64,000 bases of DNA from Permianibacter sp046297695 (GCA_046297695.1 JBKBHF010000003.1:62001-126000); one strand, 5' to 3'; positions 1-9,913 are shown, counted from the first letter of the stretch. Numbers and translations: made by a program. The notes: generated by a model not told the origin, from the sequence alone.

Positions 1-1058
1 ACGTTCGCTTTGTCACCCAACTCGATCAGCCGGTGTCGGCGGTGATGACGCCGAAAGAGCGGCTGGTCACCGTGCAGGAAGGCGCCGATCTCGACGAGGC
101 GCTGCACCTGATTCAGCAGCACCGCATCGAACGTGTGCTGGTGGTCGACAAGCAGTTCCGGTTGAAAGGCCTCATCACGGTCAAAGACATTCAAAAATCG
201 ACTGACAAGCCCAATGCCTGCAAAGATGCGTTTGGTCATCTGCGCGTGGGGGCCGCAGTCGGTACCGGTGCCGATACCGATGATCGTGTAGCCGCATTGG
301 TCCATGCTGGTGCCGATGTCATTCTGGTCGATACGTCGCATGGCCATTCGCAAGGCGTGCTCGACCGGGTTCGTAAAGTCAAGCAAATGTACCCGGGGGT
401 GCAGGTCATCGGCGGCAACGTCGCGACCGCCGCTGGTGCGCTGGCGCTGGCCGAAGCCGGCGCTGACGGCGTCAAGGTCGGTATCGGCCCCGGTTCAATC
501 TGCACCACCCGTATCGTCACCGGTGTCGGTGTGCCGCAAATCTCCGCCGTTGCCAACGCCGTCGAAGCGCTGAAAGCGAAAGGCATTCCGTGCATCGCCG
601 ATGGTGGTATCCGGTTCTCCGGCGACATGTGCAAAGCGATTGCTGCCGGTGCCCATGTGGTGATGGTTGGCTCGCTGCTGGCTGGCACTGAAGAGGCGCC
701 GGGTGAGGTCGAGTTGTTCCAGGGCCGTAGCTACAAGAGCTATCGCGGCATGGGCTCGCTTGGGGCGATGGCGCAGCGGCAAGGTTCGGCTGACCGCTAT
801 TTCCAGGCCAGCAACGAGGCCGAAAAACTGGTCCCGGAAGGCATTGAGGGCCGGGTGCCATACAAAGGCTCGCTGGTCGCGATCGTGCACCAGATGATGG
901 GCGGTTTGCGTTCCTGCATGGGCCTGACTGGCTGCCGCACCATTGAAGAGCTGCGCAGCAAGGCCGAGTTCGTCAAAGTGACCTCGGCCGGCATGCGCGA
1001 AAGCCACGTGCACGACGTGCAAATCGTCAAGGAAGCACCGAACTACCGCGTCGATTGA
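1..1058 (+). CDS. guaB: IMP dehydrogenase, 5'-truncated by the window edge
   Basis: Converts IMP to XMP with NAD, the committed step of GMP synthesis in the cytoplasm. The reading frame is open from base 3, so only the last 351 or so codons are present. The N-terminal part of the barrel and most of the CBS pair lie outside the window. Visible are the end of the CBS region (MTPKERLVTV), the active-site loop GIGPGSICTTR with the catalytic Cys, the Gly-rich phosphate site (IADGGIRFSGD) and the flap segment YRGMGSLGAM. The C-terminus is complete. It lies 127 bases upstream of guaA on the same strand, the usual guaBA order. Identification is firm from motifs; truncation is an edge effect, not a mutation. 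Confidence 0.97.
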   Translation, partial: VRFVTQLDQPVSAVMTPKERLVTVQEGADLDEALHLIQQHRIERVLVVDKQFRLKGLITVKDIQKSTDKPNACKDAFGHLRVGAAVGTGADTDDRVAALVHAGADVILVDTSHGHSQGVLDRVRKVKQMYPGVQVIGGNVATAAGALALAEAGADGVKVGIGPGSICTTRIVTGVGVPQISAVANAVEALKAKGIPCIADGGIRFSGDMCKAIAAGAHVVMVGSLLAGTEEAPGEVELFQGRSYKSYRGMGSLGAMAQRQGSADRYFQASNEAEKLVPEGIEGRVPYKGSLVAIVHQMMGGLRSCMGLTGCRTIEELRSKAEFVKVTSAGMRESHVHDVQIVKEAPNYRVD

Positions 1059-1078
1059 ACGCGCGGAATCAGCAACAA

Positions 1079-1103
1079 ATCGGGATCGCAGCGCGATCCC
1101 GAT
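1079..1103 (+). other. Intercistronic hairpin between guaB and guaA
   Basis: A perfect 11-base stem (ATCGGGATCGC / GCGATCCCGAT) with a 3-base loop lies in the 127-base guaB-guaA gap. No T run follows, so it is unlikely to be an intrinsic terminator. It may stabilise the mRNA or be an extragenic palindrome. Confidence 0.55.
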
Positions 1104-1185
1104 GTGCTTTCAGCAGACAGCAAATGCAGTTACACGCTGCGCCCGGGCGCAGCACGGATTCTTCCTCACCAGCAAGGCTTTCGAG

Positions 1186-2763
1186 ATGAGCCAAGACATT
1201 CATGCCCACCGCATCCTGATTCTGGATTTCGGTTCCCAGGTGACCCAATTGATCGCCCGTCGCGTGCGCGAAATCGGCGTCTACTGCGAACTGTGGCCGT
1301 ACGATGCCGACGAAGCAGCGATTCGCGAATTCAATCCGAAAGGCATCATTCTGTCCGGCGGTCCGGAATCGGTCACCGAAAGCGATACGCCGCGCGCGCC
1401 CGATTGTGTATTCGAAATGGGCGTACCGGTGCTCGGCATCTGCTACGGCATGCAAACCATGGCGGCGCAGCTCGGCGGCAAAGTCGAGGGCGGTCACACC
1501 CGCGAGTTTGGTTACGCGGCCGTCCGCATCAAAGGCGACAGTGATCTGCTGCACGGCATCGAAGACCACGTCAACGAGCAGGGCAAGGCCGTGCTCGATG
1601 TCTGGATGAGCCATGGCGACAAGGTGGTGGAAGCGCCGCACGGTTTCGAGATCATCGGTGAAAGCGACAACTGCGCGATCGCGGTGATGTCGGATGAAGG
1701 TCGCAAGTTCTACGGAGTCCAGTTCCATCCGGAAGTGACCCATACCCATCAGGGCGGTCGCATTCTCGAACGGTTTGTTCGCGAGATTTGCGGCTGCGAA
1801 AAGAACTGGACCCCGACCAATATCATCGAAGACGCGATTGCCACGGTACGCAAACAGGTCGGCAGCGATGATGTGATTCTCGGCCTGTCCGGCGGTGTCG
1901 ATTCCTCGGTGGTGGCAGTGCTGCTGCACCGGGCTATTGGCAAGCAGCTGACTTGCGTGTTCGTCGATCACGGCTTGCTGCGACTGCATGAAGGCGATCA
2001 GGTCATGGCGATGTTCGCCGAGCATCTCGGCATCAAGGTGATTCGAGTCAATGCCGAAGCGCGCTTCCTCGATGCGTTGAAAGGGGTCAGTGATCCGGAG
2101 GCCAAACGCAAAATCATCGGCAAGCTGTTCGTTGAGGTATTCCAGGAAGAAGCGGCCAAGCTGCCGAGCGCGAAATGGCTGGCACAGGGCACCATTTATC
2201 CGGATGTGATTGAATCGGCAGGTGCCAAGAGCGGCAAGGCCCATGTGATCAAGTCACACCACAACGTCGGTGGCCTGCCGAAAGACATGAAACTCGGCTT
2301 GGTCGAGCCGATTCGTGAGCTGTTCAAAGACGAGGTGCGCAAGATCGGTCTCGAACTCGGCCTGCCTTACGACATGCTGTATCGCCACCCCTTTCCGGGC
2401 CCGGGTCTCGGTGTGCGCGTGCTCGGCGAGATCAAAAAAGAGTATTGCGATCTGCTGCGCAAGGCCGATGCAATTTTCATCGAAGAGCTGCGCAAGGCCG
2501 ACTGGTATCATAAGGTCAGTCAGGCGTTCGTGGTGTTCCTGCCGGTCAAGTCGGTCGGCGTCATGGGGGATGGCCGTCGTTACGATTACGTGGTCGCGGC
2601 CCGCGCGGTGCAGACCATCGATTTCATGACCGCGAAATGGGCGCATCTGCCGTACAGCTTGCTGGAAACCATTTCCAACCGCATCATCAACGAAGTGCCG
2701 GGCATTTCCCGCGTGGTTTACGACGTCTCCGGCAAGCCGCCGGCAACGATCGAGTGGGAATAA
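1186..2763 (+). CDS. guaA: GMP synthase (glutamine-hydrolysing)
   Basis: Aminates XMP to GMP using glutamine and ATP; cytoplasmic, last step of the guanine branch. The chosen ATG (MSQDIHAHRILILDFGSQ) gives 525 residues, the usual bacterial length; the frame stays open upstream but the extra part has no family resemblance. The N-terminal class I amidotransferase shows the nucleophile in GICYGMQTM and the His/Glu pair in QFHPEVTH. The ATP pyrophosphatase domain carries the P-loop GLSGGVDSS, and the C-terminal dimerisation domain ends in the typical PPATIEWE. It follows guaB and is closed by a hairpin terminator, so guaBA is probably one transcript. Confidence 0.98.
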   Translation: MSQDIHAHRILILDFGSQVTQLIARRVREIGVYCELWPYDADEAAIREFNPKGIILSGGPESVTESDTPRAPDCVFEMGVPVLGICYGMQTMAAQLGGKVEGGHTREFGYAAVRIKGDSDLLHGIEDHVNEQGKAVLDVWMSHGDKVVEAPHGFEIIGESDNCAIAVMSDEGRKFYGVQFHPEVTHTHQGGRILERFVREICGCEKNWTPTNIIEDAIATVRKQVGSDDVILGLSGGVDSSVVAVLLHRAIGKQLTCVFVDHGLLRLHEGDQVMAMFAEHLGIKVIRVNAEARFLDALKGVSDPEAKRKIIGKLFVEVFQEEAAKLPSAKWLAQGTIYPDVIESAGAKSGKAHVIKSHHNVGGLPKDMKLGLVEPIRELFKDEVRKIGLELGLPYDMLYRHPFPGPGLGVRVLGEIKKEYCDLLRKADAIFIEELRKADWYHKVSQAFVVFLPVKSVGVMGDGRRYDYVVAARAVQTIDFMTAKWAHLPYSLLETISNRIINEVPGISRVVYDVSGKPPATIEWE

Positions 2764-2819
2764 GTCGCGTGCGTGCCCAGGCTTTTCGCGAACTGAAGCG
2801 AAGTATGGTGAAGTGAAAG

Positions 2820-2843
2820 ATGCCGGGTTGTCCGGCATTTTTC
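2820..2843 (+). terminator. Intrinsic terminator after guaA
   Basis: A 7-base stem ATGCCGG / CCGGCAT with loop GTTGT is followed directly by a short T run, 57 bases after the guaA stop and before the next gene. Confidence 0.65.
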
Positions 2844-2870
2844 ATGGCAAAACAAGAACGGTGAATCGGT

Positions 2871-3479
2871 ATGTGTGCGCAGCTCAGCTTGGCTGGCTTT
2901 GCCGAGACGGCAGAACAGTGGCCACCCCTGTCGTTGCACCGACCCGGCAAGGAGCGCTTGTTTCTGGCACTACAGCCGCCGGCGGAGGTTTGGCCTGCGC
3001 TGCGCCAGCTTGAGCAGCAACAACGCCAGCGCCATGGCTTGCAGGGGCGAGCTTTGCGAGATGAGCATTTGCATGTCACGTTGCAACATTTGCTCGATCA
3101 CGAGGTCTTGCCCGATGATTGGATTGCCCGGGCCGATCTGGCGGTCGAGAGTGTGGTGCGGCAAAAATTCCGCCTGCGTTTTGATCGGGTGATGAGCTTT
3201 GCCCGGCGCACCGACAACCGGCCATTTGTCTTGCTGGCGCAAGATGGTCTGCAGGCCTTGCTTGGCTTGCAACGCGCGCTTGGCGAAGCGATGAAACGGG
3301 TCGGCTTTCTGCGGGTCGATCGCAGCTTCACGCCGCATGTCACGCTGCTGTATGACCGCCAGCAGGTGCCAATGCAAACGATCGAGCCGCTACAGTGGCA
3401 GGCACAGGAGATTGTCCTGATCCACAGCTTGCTTGGCCGCACCCAGCACCGGGTGCTGGCGCGCTGGCCCTTGTTCTGA
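2871..3479 (+). CDS. thpR: 2'-5' RNA ligase / RNA 2',3'-cyclic phosphodiesterase family
   Basis: Member of the 2H phosphoesterase superfamily. ThpR enzymes hydrolyse RNA 2',3'-cyclic phosphodiesters to 2'-phosphomonoesters and can ligate in the reverse direction. Both signature HxTx motifs are present: HLHVTLQHL in the first half and TPHVTLLY near the C-terminus, separated by the expected distance. The protein is 202 residues, about 20 longer than typical because of an N-terminal stretch before RLFLALQPP, where the family fold normally begins. No strong ribosome site precedes the first ATG, so the true start could be internal. The gene lies between the guaA terminator and tadA, 15 bases before the latter, and the two may be co-transcribed. 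Its cellular substrate is unknown. Confidence 0.85.
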   Translation: MCAQLSLAGFAETAEQWPPLSLHRPGKERLFLALQPPAEVWPALRQLEQQQRQRHGLQGRALRDEHLHVTLQHLLDHEVLPDDWIARADLAVESVVRQKFRLRFDRVMSFARRTDNRPFVLLAQDGLQALLGLQRALGEAMKRVGFLRVDRSFTPHVTLLYDRQQVPMQTIEPLQWQAQEIVLIHSLLGRTQHRVLARWPLF

Positions 3480-3494
3480 TGCGGAGCTGACCAG

Positions 3495-3965
3495 ATGACC
3501 ATCGAACAGGATGACGTGTTCTGGATGCAGCAGGCCTTGCACTTGGCTGCACGCGCTGCCGAGGCGGGTGAAGTACCGGTTGGTGCCGTGCTCGTGCGCA
3601 ATGCTGAGAAGATTGCTGAAGGCTGGAATCAGCCGATTGCCTTGAACGACCCCACCGCCCATGCCGAGATCGTCACGCTGCGCGCGGCGGCGCAGGCGCT
3701 CGGCAATTATCGGCTGAACGACTGCACGCTGTATGTGACGCTGGAACCGTGCCCGATGTGCGCAGGTGCATTGCTGCATGCTCGGGTCAAACGCGTGGTG
3801 TACGGCACGGTTGATGAACGCGCCGGTGCGGCCGGCAGCGTATTGCAGGTGCTGCGTCATCCGCAGCTCAACCATCTCTGTCAGCTCACGCCAGGCGTGT
3901 TGGCCGAGCAGGCCAAACAGCAGCTGACGGCGTTTTTTCAGCAGAAGCGCAAACGCAGTCAGTGA
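3495..3965 (+). CDS. tadA: tRNA(Arg) adenosine-34 deaminase
   Basis: Deaminates adenosine to inosine at the wobble position of tRNA-Arg(ACG). The zinc cytidine-deaminase fold shows HAEI (zinc His plus proton-shuttling Glu) and EPCPMCAGA (the two zinc cysteines). Length 156 residues is normal. A GGAG ribosome site precedes the ATG. It sits beside mltF and purL as in enterobacteria, which supports orthology over a guanine deaminase-type paralogue. A strong bidirectional terminator separates it from the converging mltF. Confidence 0.95.
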   Translation: MTIEQDDVFWMQQALHLAARAAEAGEVPVGAVLVRNAEKIAEGWNQPIALNDPTAHAEIVTLRAAAQALGNYRLNDCTLYVTLEPCPMCAGALLHARVKRVVYGTVDERAGAAGSVLQVLRHPQLNHLCQLTPGVLAEQAKQQLTAFFQQKRKRSQ

Positions 3966-4034
3966 TGCCTTTTGTAGCGACGGCGCATCGGCGTGTGCTT
4001 TCGTGCGTGTCGCGACCGTCAGCGTATAGCCAAC

Positions 4035-4060
4035 AAAAAGCCCGCTGTTGCGGGCTTTTT
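4035..4060. terminator. Bidirectional terminator between tadA and mltF
   Basis: An 11-base stem AAAAAGCCCGC / GCGGGCTTTTT with a TGTT loop lies between two converging genes. The A and T tracts let it act on both strands. Confidence 0.85.
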
Positions 4061-4075
4061 GTTGCGGCGCGATGC

Positions 4076-5605
4076 TCAGTCGGCAACGGCAATCGGTGAT
4101 GTCGTCAAGCGAGTTGGTCGCCGATTCGGACCGTAGGCCAGCATGGGTTCGGCATCAGCGGGCTGTTCAATCTGCACCGTCGGCACCGGAGACACCCGGC
4201 GTAGAGGCGCCCCGGCCATGCGCCGCATCTGGCTGCTGTCGAGGCTGTCACTGAGCCAGCGTAGCGTGGCGTAGTAGCGCTGAATGTTATGGACAAAATG
4301 CACCGGCTCGTCACCGCGGGCATAGCCGCGCTTGAGGGTCGGATAGATCGCCGGATCGCGCAGTTTCGGTAACTGTTTTTTCACGTCGTCCCAGCGATCG
4401 GGGTTGCCGCCGGCACGAATGGTCAGGATGCGGGCATCTTCCAGATGACCGAAACCGACGTTGTACGCCGCCAGCGTGAACCAGGTGCGGTCCGGTTCCG
4501 GAATGCGGTCCGGCAAGGTGTCGTGCATCACCCGGAAATACTCGGCGCCGCCGCGGATGCTCTGGGCCGGATCGGTGCGATCGGTGACACCCATGCGTTC
4601 AGCGGTTTCCTGGGTCAGCATCATCACGCCACGGACGCCCGTTGGCGACACGGCTTTTTCCTTCCAATGAGATTCCTGATAGGCGATTGCGGCCAGCAGG
4701 CGCCAGTCCAGATCATCTCGCGCGGCGCGAATGAAATGCTGTTTCAGATTCGGCAGCCGTTCGAGCATGGCATCGACGAACTGACGCGCTTCGTAATAGT
4801 CGTAGCTTTCGATTGGTTCGAGCAGGCGATCGCGCAGGCTGGCCACGGTGCCGTCATCGATGCGCTCACCAAGGAATTGATCGGCCAGTTCGGCCAGCGA
4901 ATCGTCTTCGCCGGGGAAGGCCCAGACCCATGGTTCGGATTTGCTGACCGCCAAACCGGCCATCAGCTCGGGATGCAGGGCGCGCTCGACGGCGTAGACC
5001 GGCGACGGCACCAGGGTATAGGCCAGGGTTTCGTCGACCACTTCTGCCAGCAATTGCCGGTGGCTGGCCGGGCTTTCGGTCCAGATCAGTGCTGGCTGCT
5101 CGGCTTTGGCCTCCAGCAACAGTTCGCTGGCACGGCTGCCGGCCGGGACTTTCAGCTCGCCATCGATGTCGGCCCAGCTGCGGGCGCGGCGCTGACCGTT
5201 CTTGAACACCAGTCGGTAGTCCACTTCCTGGTAGGCGCGGGTCTGTTGCAGACCGGACAGCTGGGCATTGACGGCGGGTACGGCCAGAATGGCATCGACC
5301 CGACCGGCGAGCAGCCAGTCGCGCGCTTCGTACAGGCGCTGATACGGTACGACCTTCAGTTTGAGCTGGCGCGATTCGGCAAACTGGCGCGCAAGGGTCA
5401 GATCCAGCGAGGCATCGATATCGTGGGACGCAGGCAGCAGATCGGCGGCAATGGCGACTCGCCACTCGCCGCGCTGGCTGACTCGTTCCAGTTGGGAAAG
5501 TGACGGCTCGTCGCTCTGCTGAAGCCAGCAACCGCCGATGACAACCGCACTGAGCCAGGCCCACCACGTGCGCTTGAGTGATTGTGAAAACCCCAATTCA
5601 ACCAT
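4076..5605 (-). CDS. mltF: Membrane-bound lytic murein transglycosylase F
   Basis: Cleaves peptidoglycan glycan strands to 1,6-anhydromuropeptides at the outer membrane. The ATG chosen (MVELGFSQS) gives 509 residues and puts a hydrophobic leader with a lipobox-like VVIGGC near the N-terminus; the 35 codons upstream only add a TTG start and no family sequence. Residues about 45-280 form a solute-binding (SBP family 3) domain and the C-terminal third is a lysozyme-like SLT domain with the catalytic Glu in AYQESHW, followed by SPTGVRGVMMLT and the late AAYNVGFGH motif. It is divergent from purL and convergent with tadA, the classical arrangement. The last 60 residues are Pro-rich and probably disordered. 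Confidence 0.93.
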   Translation of the reverse strand: MVELGFSQSLKRTWWAWLSAVVIGGCWLQQSDEPSLSQLERVSQRGEWRVAIAADLLPASHDIDASLDLTLARQFAESRQLKLKVVPYQRLYEARDWLLAGRVDAILAVPAVNAQLSGLQQTRAYQEVDYRLVFKNGQRRARSWADIDGELKVPAGSRASELLLEAKAEQPALIWTESPASHRQLLAEVVDETLAYTLVPSPVYAVERALHPELMAGLAVSKSEPWVWAFPGEDDSLAELADQFLGERIDDGTVASLRDRLLEPIESYDYYEARQFVDAMLERLPNLKQHFIRAARDDLDWRLLAAIAYQESHWKEKAVSPTGVRGVMMLTQETAERMGVTDRTDPAQSIRGGAEYFRVMHDTLPDRIPEPDRTWFTLAAYNVGFGHLEDARILTIRAGGNPDRWDDVKKQLPKLRDPAIYPTLKRGYARGDEPVHFVHNIQRYYATLRWLSDSLDSSQMRRMAGAPLRRVSPVPTVQIEQPADAEPMLAYGPNRRPTRLTTSPIAVAD

Positions 5606-5863
5606 CCCCGGTATTTTTGGACCAGCTTGGCCGCCGGCGGAAACGTCGTCCTGACGTTTCCATATGGCGAGAGTTGGCCGAATTATGCGCATCGGGTCAC
5701 GTTTTTTCAAGTTATCTAAAAATAGTTGTTAATATTCAATAGGTTAGGTAATTGCCTTCAACAAGTTTTCAGCCGTCCAAACGGCCCTGTCTATCGCCCT
5801 TTGTTGCTTTTGCGCTACACTACGCGCCCGATTTTTTCCCCTCCATCCGCGCGAGTTTCCACC

Positions 5864-8800
5864 ATGCTGACCCTGCGTGGCGCACCGGCCCTTTCCGATT
5901 TCCGAAAGGCCAAGCTGCTGTCTTCCTGCCGTGATCGTTCGTCCGCTGTTCACCACGTTTACGCCGAGTATGTCCACTTTGCCGACCTCAGCGCGCCGCT
6001 GACGGCCGATGAGCAGGCCGTGCTCGACAAGCTGCTGGAATATGGCCCGCGGCTGCAGCAAGAAAGTGCCAGCGGTAGCCTCGTGCTGGTGGTACCGCGA
6101 CCGGGCACGATCTCGCCGTGGTCGTCCAAGGCCACCGACATTGCCCACAACTGTGGCCTGCGCAAGATCAAACGTATCGAGCGCGGCATCGCCTACTTCA
6201 TCAGTGGCGAAAACGGTTTGCCGCTCGATGGCGCGGCGCTGGCGGCGGTGACACCGCAGCTGTTCGACCGGATGACGCAAGCGGCGCTGCACAGCCTGGA
6301 AGCGGCGGCGGTGTTGTTTGGCAGCCACGAGCCGAAGCCGTTCCTGACCGTTGATGTGGTCGGCGGCGGTCGCGACGCGCTGGTCCGTGCCAACAAGGAA
6401 CTTGGCCTGGCGCTAGCCGAAGACGAAATCGATTACCTCGTTGCCCGCTTTACCGAGCTGAAGCGCAACCCGACCGATGTCGAGCTGATGATGTTCGCGC
6501 AGGCCAATAGCGAGCATTGCCGGCACAAGATTTTCAATGCCAGCTGGACCATCGACGGCGTCGATCAGGACAAGTCGCTGTTCCAGATGATCAAGAACAC
6601 CTATGCGCATCACAGCACCGGTGTGCTGTCGGCGTACAAGGACAACGCCTCGGTGATCGAAGGCTTCACCGTCGATCGGTTCATGACCGATGTGGCGACC
6701 GGTGAATACCAGTACGTCACCGAACCAACCCATATCCTGATGAAGGTCGAAACCCACAACCACCCGACCGCGATCTCGCCGTACGCCGGCGCCTCGACCG
6801 GTGCCGGTGGCGAAATCCGTGATGAAGGCGCGACCGGCCGTGGGTCGAAACCGAAAGCCGGCCTGACCGGTTTCACCGTGTCGAATCTGCGTATTCCGGG
6901 CAACGTGCAGCCGTGGGAACAAGTGGATTACGGCAAGCCGTTCCGCATCGTCTCGGCGCTCGACATCATGCTCGAAGGCCCGATCGGTGGCGCTGCCTTC
7001 AACAACGAATTCGGCCGGCCGAACCTGTGCGGCTATTTCCGTTCGTTTGAACAAGCGGTGACAACCAACGATGGCGTCGAAATGCGCGGCTATCACAAGC
7101 CGATCATGATCGCCGGCGGTCTCGGCAACATCCGCGCGGACCACGTCAAGAAAGGCAAGCTGCAACCGGGCGACAAGATCATCGTGCTCGGTGGCCCGTC
7201 GATGCTGATCGGCCTTGGTGGTGGTGCCGCGTCGTCGATGGCGAGTGGCGCCTCGGCGGCGGATCTGGACTTTGCTTCGGTGCAGCGTGACAACGCCGAA
7301 ATGGAGCGCCGCTGCCAGGAAGTGATCGATCGCTGCTGGGCGCTCGGCGCTGCCAATCCGATCCGCTCGATTCATGATGTCGGCGCCGGCGGTATCTCGA
7401 ACGCGGTGCCGGAGTTGGTCCATGACGGCGAGCTCGGTGGCCGCTTTGAGCTGCGCGAAGTGCCGAATGCCGAACCGGGCATGTCGCCGGTCGAGATCTG
7501 GTGCAACGAAGCACAAGAACGTTACGTATTGGCGATTCCGCCGGAAAACCTGCCGCTGTTCGAGCAGCTCTGCGAACGCGAGCGGGCGCCGTTTGCCGTG
7601 CTCGGCGAAGCCACTGCCGAATTGCAACTGACGCTGACCGACCGCCAGTTCAACAACAAACCGATCGACATGCCGATGGACGTGCTGTTCGGCAAGCCGC
7701 CGCGCATGCACCGTGAAGCCAAATCGCGCAAAGTCGAACACAAACCGGTCGCGATTGATGCCAGCATCGAGGCGATGACCCATCGGGTCCTGGCGCATCC
7801 GACCGTTGCCGACAAATCCTTCCTGATCACCATCGGCGATCGCACGATTACCGGCCTCGTTGCCCGTGACCAGATGGTTGGCCCGTGGCAGGTGCCGGTG
7901 GCCGATTGCGCGGTGACGCTGAGCGCGCTGACCGGTTACACCGGCGAAGCGATGAGCATGGGCGAACGCACACCGGCTGCGCTGATCGATGCCGCGGCGT
8001 CGGCGCGCATGGCCGTGGGCGAAGCGATCACCAACATCGCGGCGGCGCGCATCGGCAAACTGTCCGATGTCAAACTGTCGGCCAACTGGATGGCTTCGGC
8101 CGGTTCGGTTGGTGAAGACGCAAACTTGTATGCCGCGGTCAAAGCGGTCGGCATGGAGCTGTGCCCGGCGCTCGATTTGACCATCCCGGTCGGCAAAGAC
8201 TCGATGTCGATGAAGACGGTCTGGCAAGAAGACGGTCAGCAAAAAGCCGTCACCTCACCGCTCAGCCTGATCATCTCGGCGTTTGCACCGGTACTCGATG
8301 CCCGCAAGACGCTGACGCCGCAATTGCAGGCACTCGACAGCGACACCCGTTTGCTGTTCATCGATCTGGCCGGAGGCAAGCAGCGGCTCGGCGCCTCGGT
8401 GCTGGCGCATTGCTATGGCCAGCTTGGCCATGAAACGCCCGATGTCGACAATCCGGCGCTGCTGAAAGGCTTCTTTGCTGCGATGCAGGCCTTGAATGAT
8501 GCCGGCAAGCTGCTCGCGTATCACGATCGTTCTGATGGCGGCCTCATCACGACCGTGATCGAAATGGCGTTTGCCGGTCACTGTGGTGTCGATATCGATG
8601 TTGCCGCGCTGGGCGGCAATCACAGCGCGGCGCTGTTCAACGAAGAGCTCGGTGGCGTGATTCAGGTTCGTGCCGCCGATCTCGCTGCGGTGCAGGCCGT
8701 GTTGCAGCAGCATGGTCTTGGCGCCGTCAGCCACGTCATTGGCACGGCCAGCAAGCGTCAGCATGTCGTGGTGCGCGCCGGCAACACAGTGCTGCTCGAC

Positions 8801-9763
8801 GAACCGACCATGCAGCTGAAAACGATCTGGTCGAAAGTCTCGTTCGAGATGCAGCGGCTGCGTGACAACCCGCGTGGTGCCGAAGAGGAATACGCCAGCA
8901 AATGTGATGCGAACAATCCGGGTCTGCAGCCGGTGCTGACGTTCAACCCGGCCGACGACATCGCCGCGCCGTTCATCGCCAAAGGGGCCAAACCGAAAGT
9001 GGCGGTGCTGCGCGAGCAGGGTGTCAACGGTCAGGTCGAGATGGCGGCGGCATTCATGCGCGCCGGCTTCCGTTCGATTGACGTGCACATGAGCGACATC
9101 CTCGCCGGTCGCGTCTCGCTGAAGGATTTTGCCGGTGTGGTCGCCTGCGGTGGCTTCTCGTACGGTGACGTGCTCGGCGCCGGCGGTGGCTGGGCCAAGA
9201 ACATCCTGTTCCACGGTCGCACCCGCGACGAATTTGCCGCGTTCTTCGCCCGTCCGGACAGCTTCGCGCTCGGTGTCTGCAACGGTTGCCAGATGATGTC
9301 GCAGCTGAAGGACATGATTCCGGGCGCCGAGCATTTCCCGCGCTTTGTCCGTAATGCCTCGGAGCAGTTCGAAGGTCGCTTCGTCCAGATGGAATTGCCG
9401 AAGAGCCCGTCGCTGTTCTTCGACGGCATGCACGGTTCGCGCATTCCGGTCGCGGTGGCGCACGGCGAAGGCCGTGCCGAAACCGCGACGGCAGCCGAGG
9501 CCGACGCGCTGGCAAACAGCGGCCTGGTCGCGGCGCGCTGGGTCGATAATTACGGTCGGGTGGCCAGTACCTACCCGGCCAACCCGAACGGTTCGCCGCA
9601 CGGCATTTGCGCGGTCACCAGCCGCGATGGCCGCGTGACCATCCTGATGCCGCACCCGGAGCGGGTGTTCCGCACGGTGCAGAACTCGTGGCATCCGGCC
9701 GAGTGGGGCGAAGACGGGCCGTGGCTGCGGATGTTCCGCAACGCCCGCCGCTACGTGGGCTGA
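5864..9763 (+). CDS. purL: Phosphoribosylformylglycinamidine synthase (large single-chain form)
   Basis: Fourth step of purine synthesis: FGAR plus glutamine and ATP gives FGAM. The ATG (MLTLRGAPALSDF) gives 1299 residues, matching the fused proteobacterial enzyme. From the N-terminus: a PurS-like domain, then FGAR-binding and ATP-binding AIRS-like halves (ETHNHPTAISP, GGRDALVRANKELG), and a C-terminal class I glutaminase with the nucleophile in GVCNGCQMM and the late MPHPERVFR motif. The frame is open 46 codons further upstream, but the start used fits the family. Transcribed alone between the divergent mltF and a terminator. No obvious PurR box was seen in the 258-base gap. Confidence 0.98.
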   Translation: MLTLRGAPALSDFRKAKLLSSCRDRSSAVHHVYAEYVHFADLSAPLTADEQAVLDKLLEYGPRLQQESASGSLVLVVPRPGTISPWSSKATDIAHNCGLRKIKRIERGIAYFISGENGLPLDGAALAAVTPQLFDRMTQAALHSLEAAAVLFGSHEPKPFLTVDVVGGGRDALVRANKELGLALAEDEIDYLVARFTELKRNPTDVELMMFAQANSEHCRHKIFNASWTIDGVDQDKSLFQMIKNTYAHHSTGVLSAYKDNASVIEGFTVDRFMTDVATGEYQYVTEPTHILMKVETHNHPTAISPYAGASTGAGGEIRDEGATGRGSKPKAGLTGFTVSNLRIPGNVQPWEQVDYGKPFRIVSALDIMLEGPIGGAAFNNEFGRPNLCGYFRSFEQAVTTNDGVEMRGYHKPIMIAGGLGNIRADHVKKGKLQPGDKIIVLGGPSMLIGLGGGAASSMASGASAADLDFASVQRDNAEMERRCQEVIDRCWALGAANPIRSIHDVGAGGISNAVPELVHDGELGGRFELREVPNAEPGMSPVEIWCNEAQERYVLAIPPENLPLFEQLCERERAPFAVLGEATAELQLTLTDRQFNNKPIDMPMDVLFGKPPRMHREAKSRKVEHKPVAIDASIEAMTHRVLAHPTVADKSFLITIGDRTITGLVARDQMVGPWQVPVADCAVTLSALTGYTGEAMSMGERTPAALIDAAASARMAVGEAITNIAAARIGKLSDVKLSANWMASAGSVGEDANLYAAVKAVGMELCPALDLTIPVGKDSMSMKTVWQEDGQQKAVTSPLSLIISAFAPVLDARKTLTPQLQALDSDTRLLFIDLAGGKQRLGASVLAHCYGQLGHETPDVDNPALLKGFFAAMQALNDAGKLLAYHDRSDGGLITTVIEMAFAGHCGVDIDVAALGGNHSAALFNEELGGVIQVRAADLAAVQAVLQQHGLGAVSHVIGTASKRQHVVVRAGNTVLLDEPTMQLKTIWSKVSFEMQRLRDNPRGAEEEYASKCDANNPGLQPVLTFNPADDIAAPFIAKGAKPKVAVLREQGVNGQVEMAAAFMRAGFRSIDVHMSDILAGRVSLKDFAGVVACGGFSYGDVLGAGGGWAKNILFHGRTRDEFAAFFARPDSFALGVCNGCQMMSQLKDMIPGAEHFPRFVRNASEQFEGRFVQMELPKSPSLFFDGMHGSRIPVAVAHGEGRAETATAAEADALANSGLVAARWVDNYGRVASTYPANPNGSPHGICAVTSRDGRVTILMPHPERVFRTVQNSWHPAEWGEDGPWLRMFRNARRYVG

Positions 9764-9783
9764 GCGCTCGTTGCGCAAACAAT

Positions 9784-9808
9784 AAGGGGCCGCTGTGGCC
9801 CCTTTTTG
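9784..9808 (+). terminator. Intrinsic terminator after purL
   Basis: Stem AAGGGGCC / GGCCCCTT with a 5-base loop, followed by a T run, 20 bases after the purL stop. Confidence 0.85.
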
Positions 9809-9885
9809 CTTTCGGCGCGTACCGGCCATGCGGCCGGAAACAGTGCATTTCGGTCAGCGATGCAATAGCCGTAATTATTGCCCCG

Positions 9886-9913
9886 TTGAATTCTCTAAGA
9901 TGCGTGCCATATT
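9886..9913 (+). promoter_or_regulatory. Possible sigma-70 promoter for gshA
   Basis: TTGAAT (9886-9891) and CATATT (9908-9913) are separated by 16 bases and lie about 40 bases upstream of the gshA start. The -10 match is only partial (4 of 6), so this is tentative. Confidence 0.35.

Noticed and set aside
1..1058. Apparent N-terminal truncation of guaB
   Set aside because: The frame is open to the window edge and the remaining sequence is normal, so this is an edge effect.
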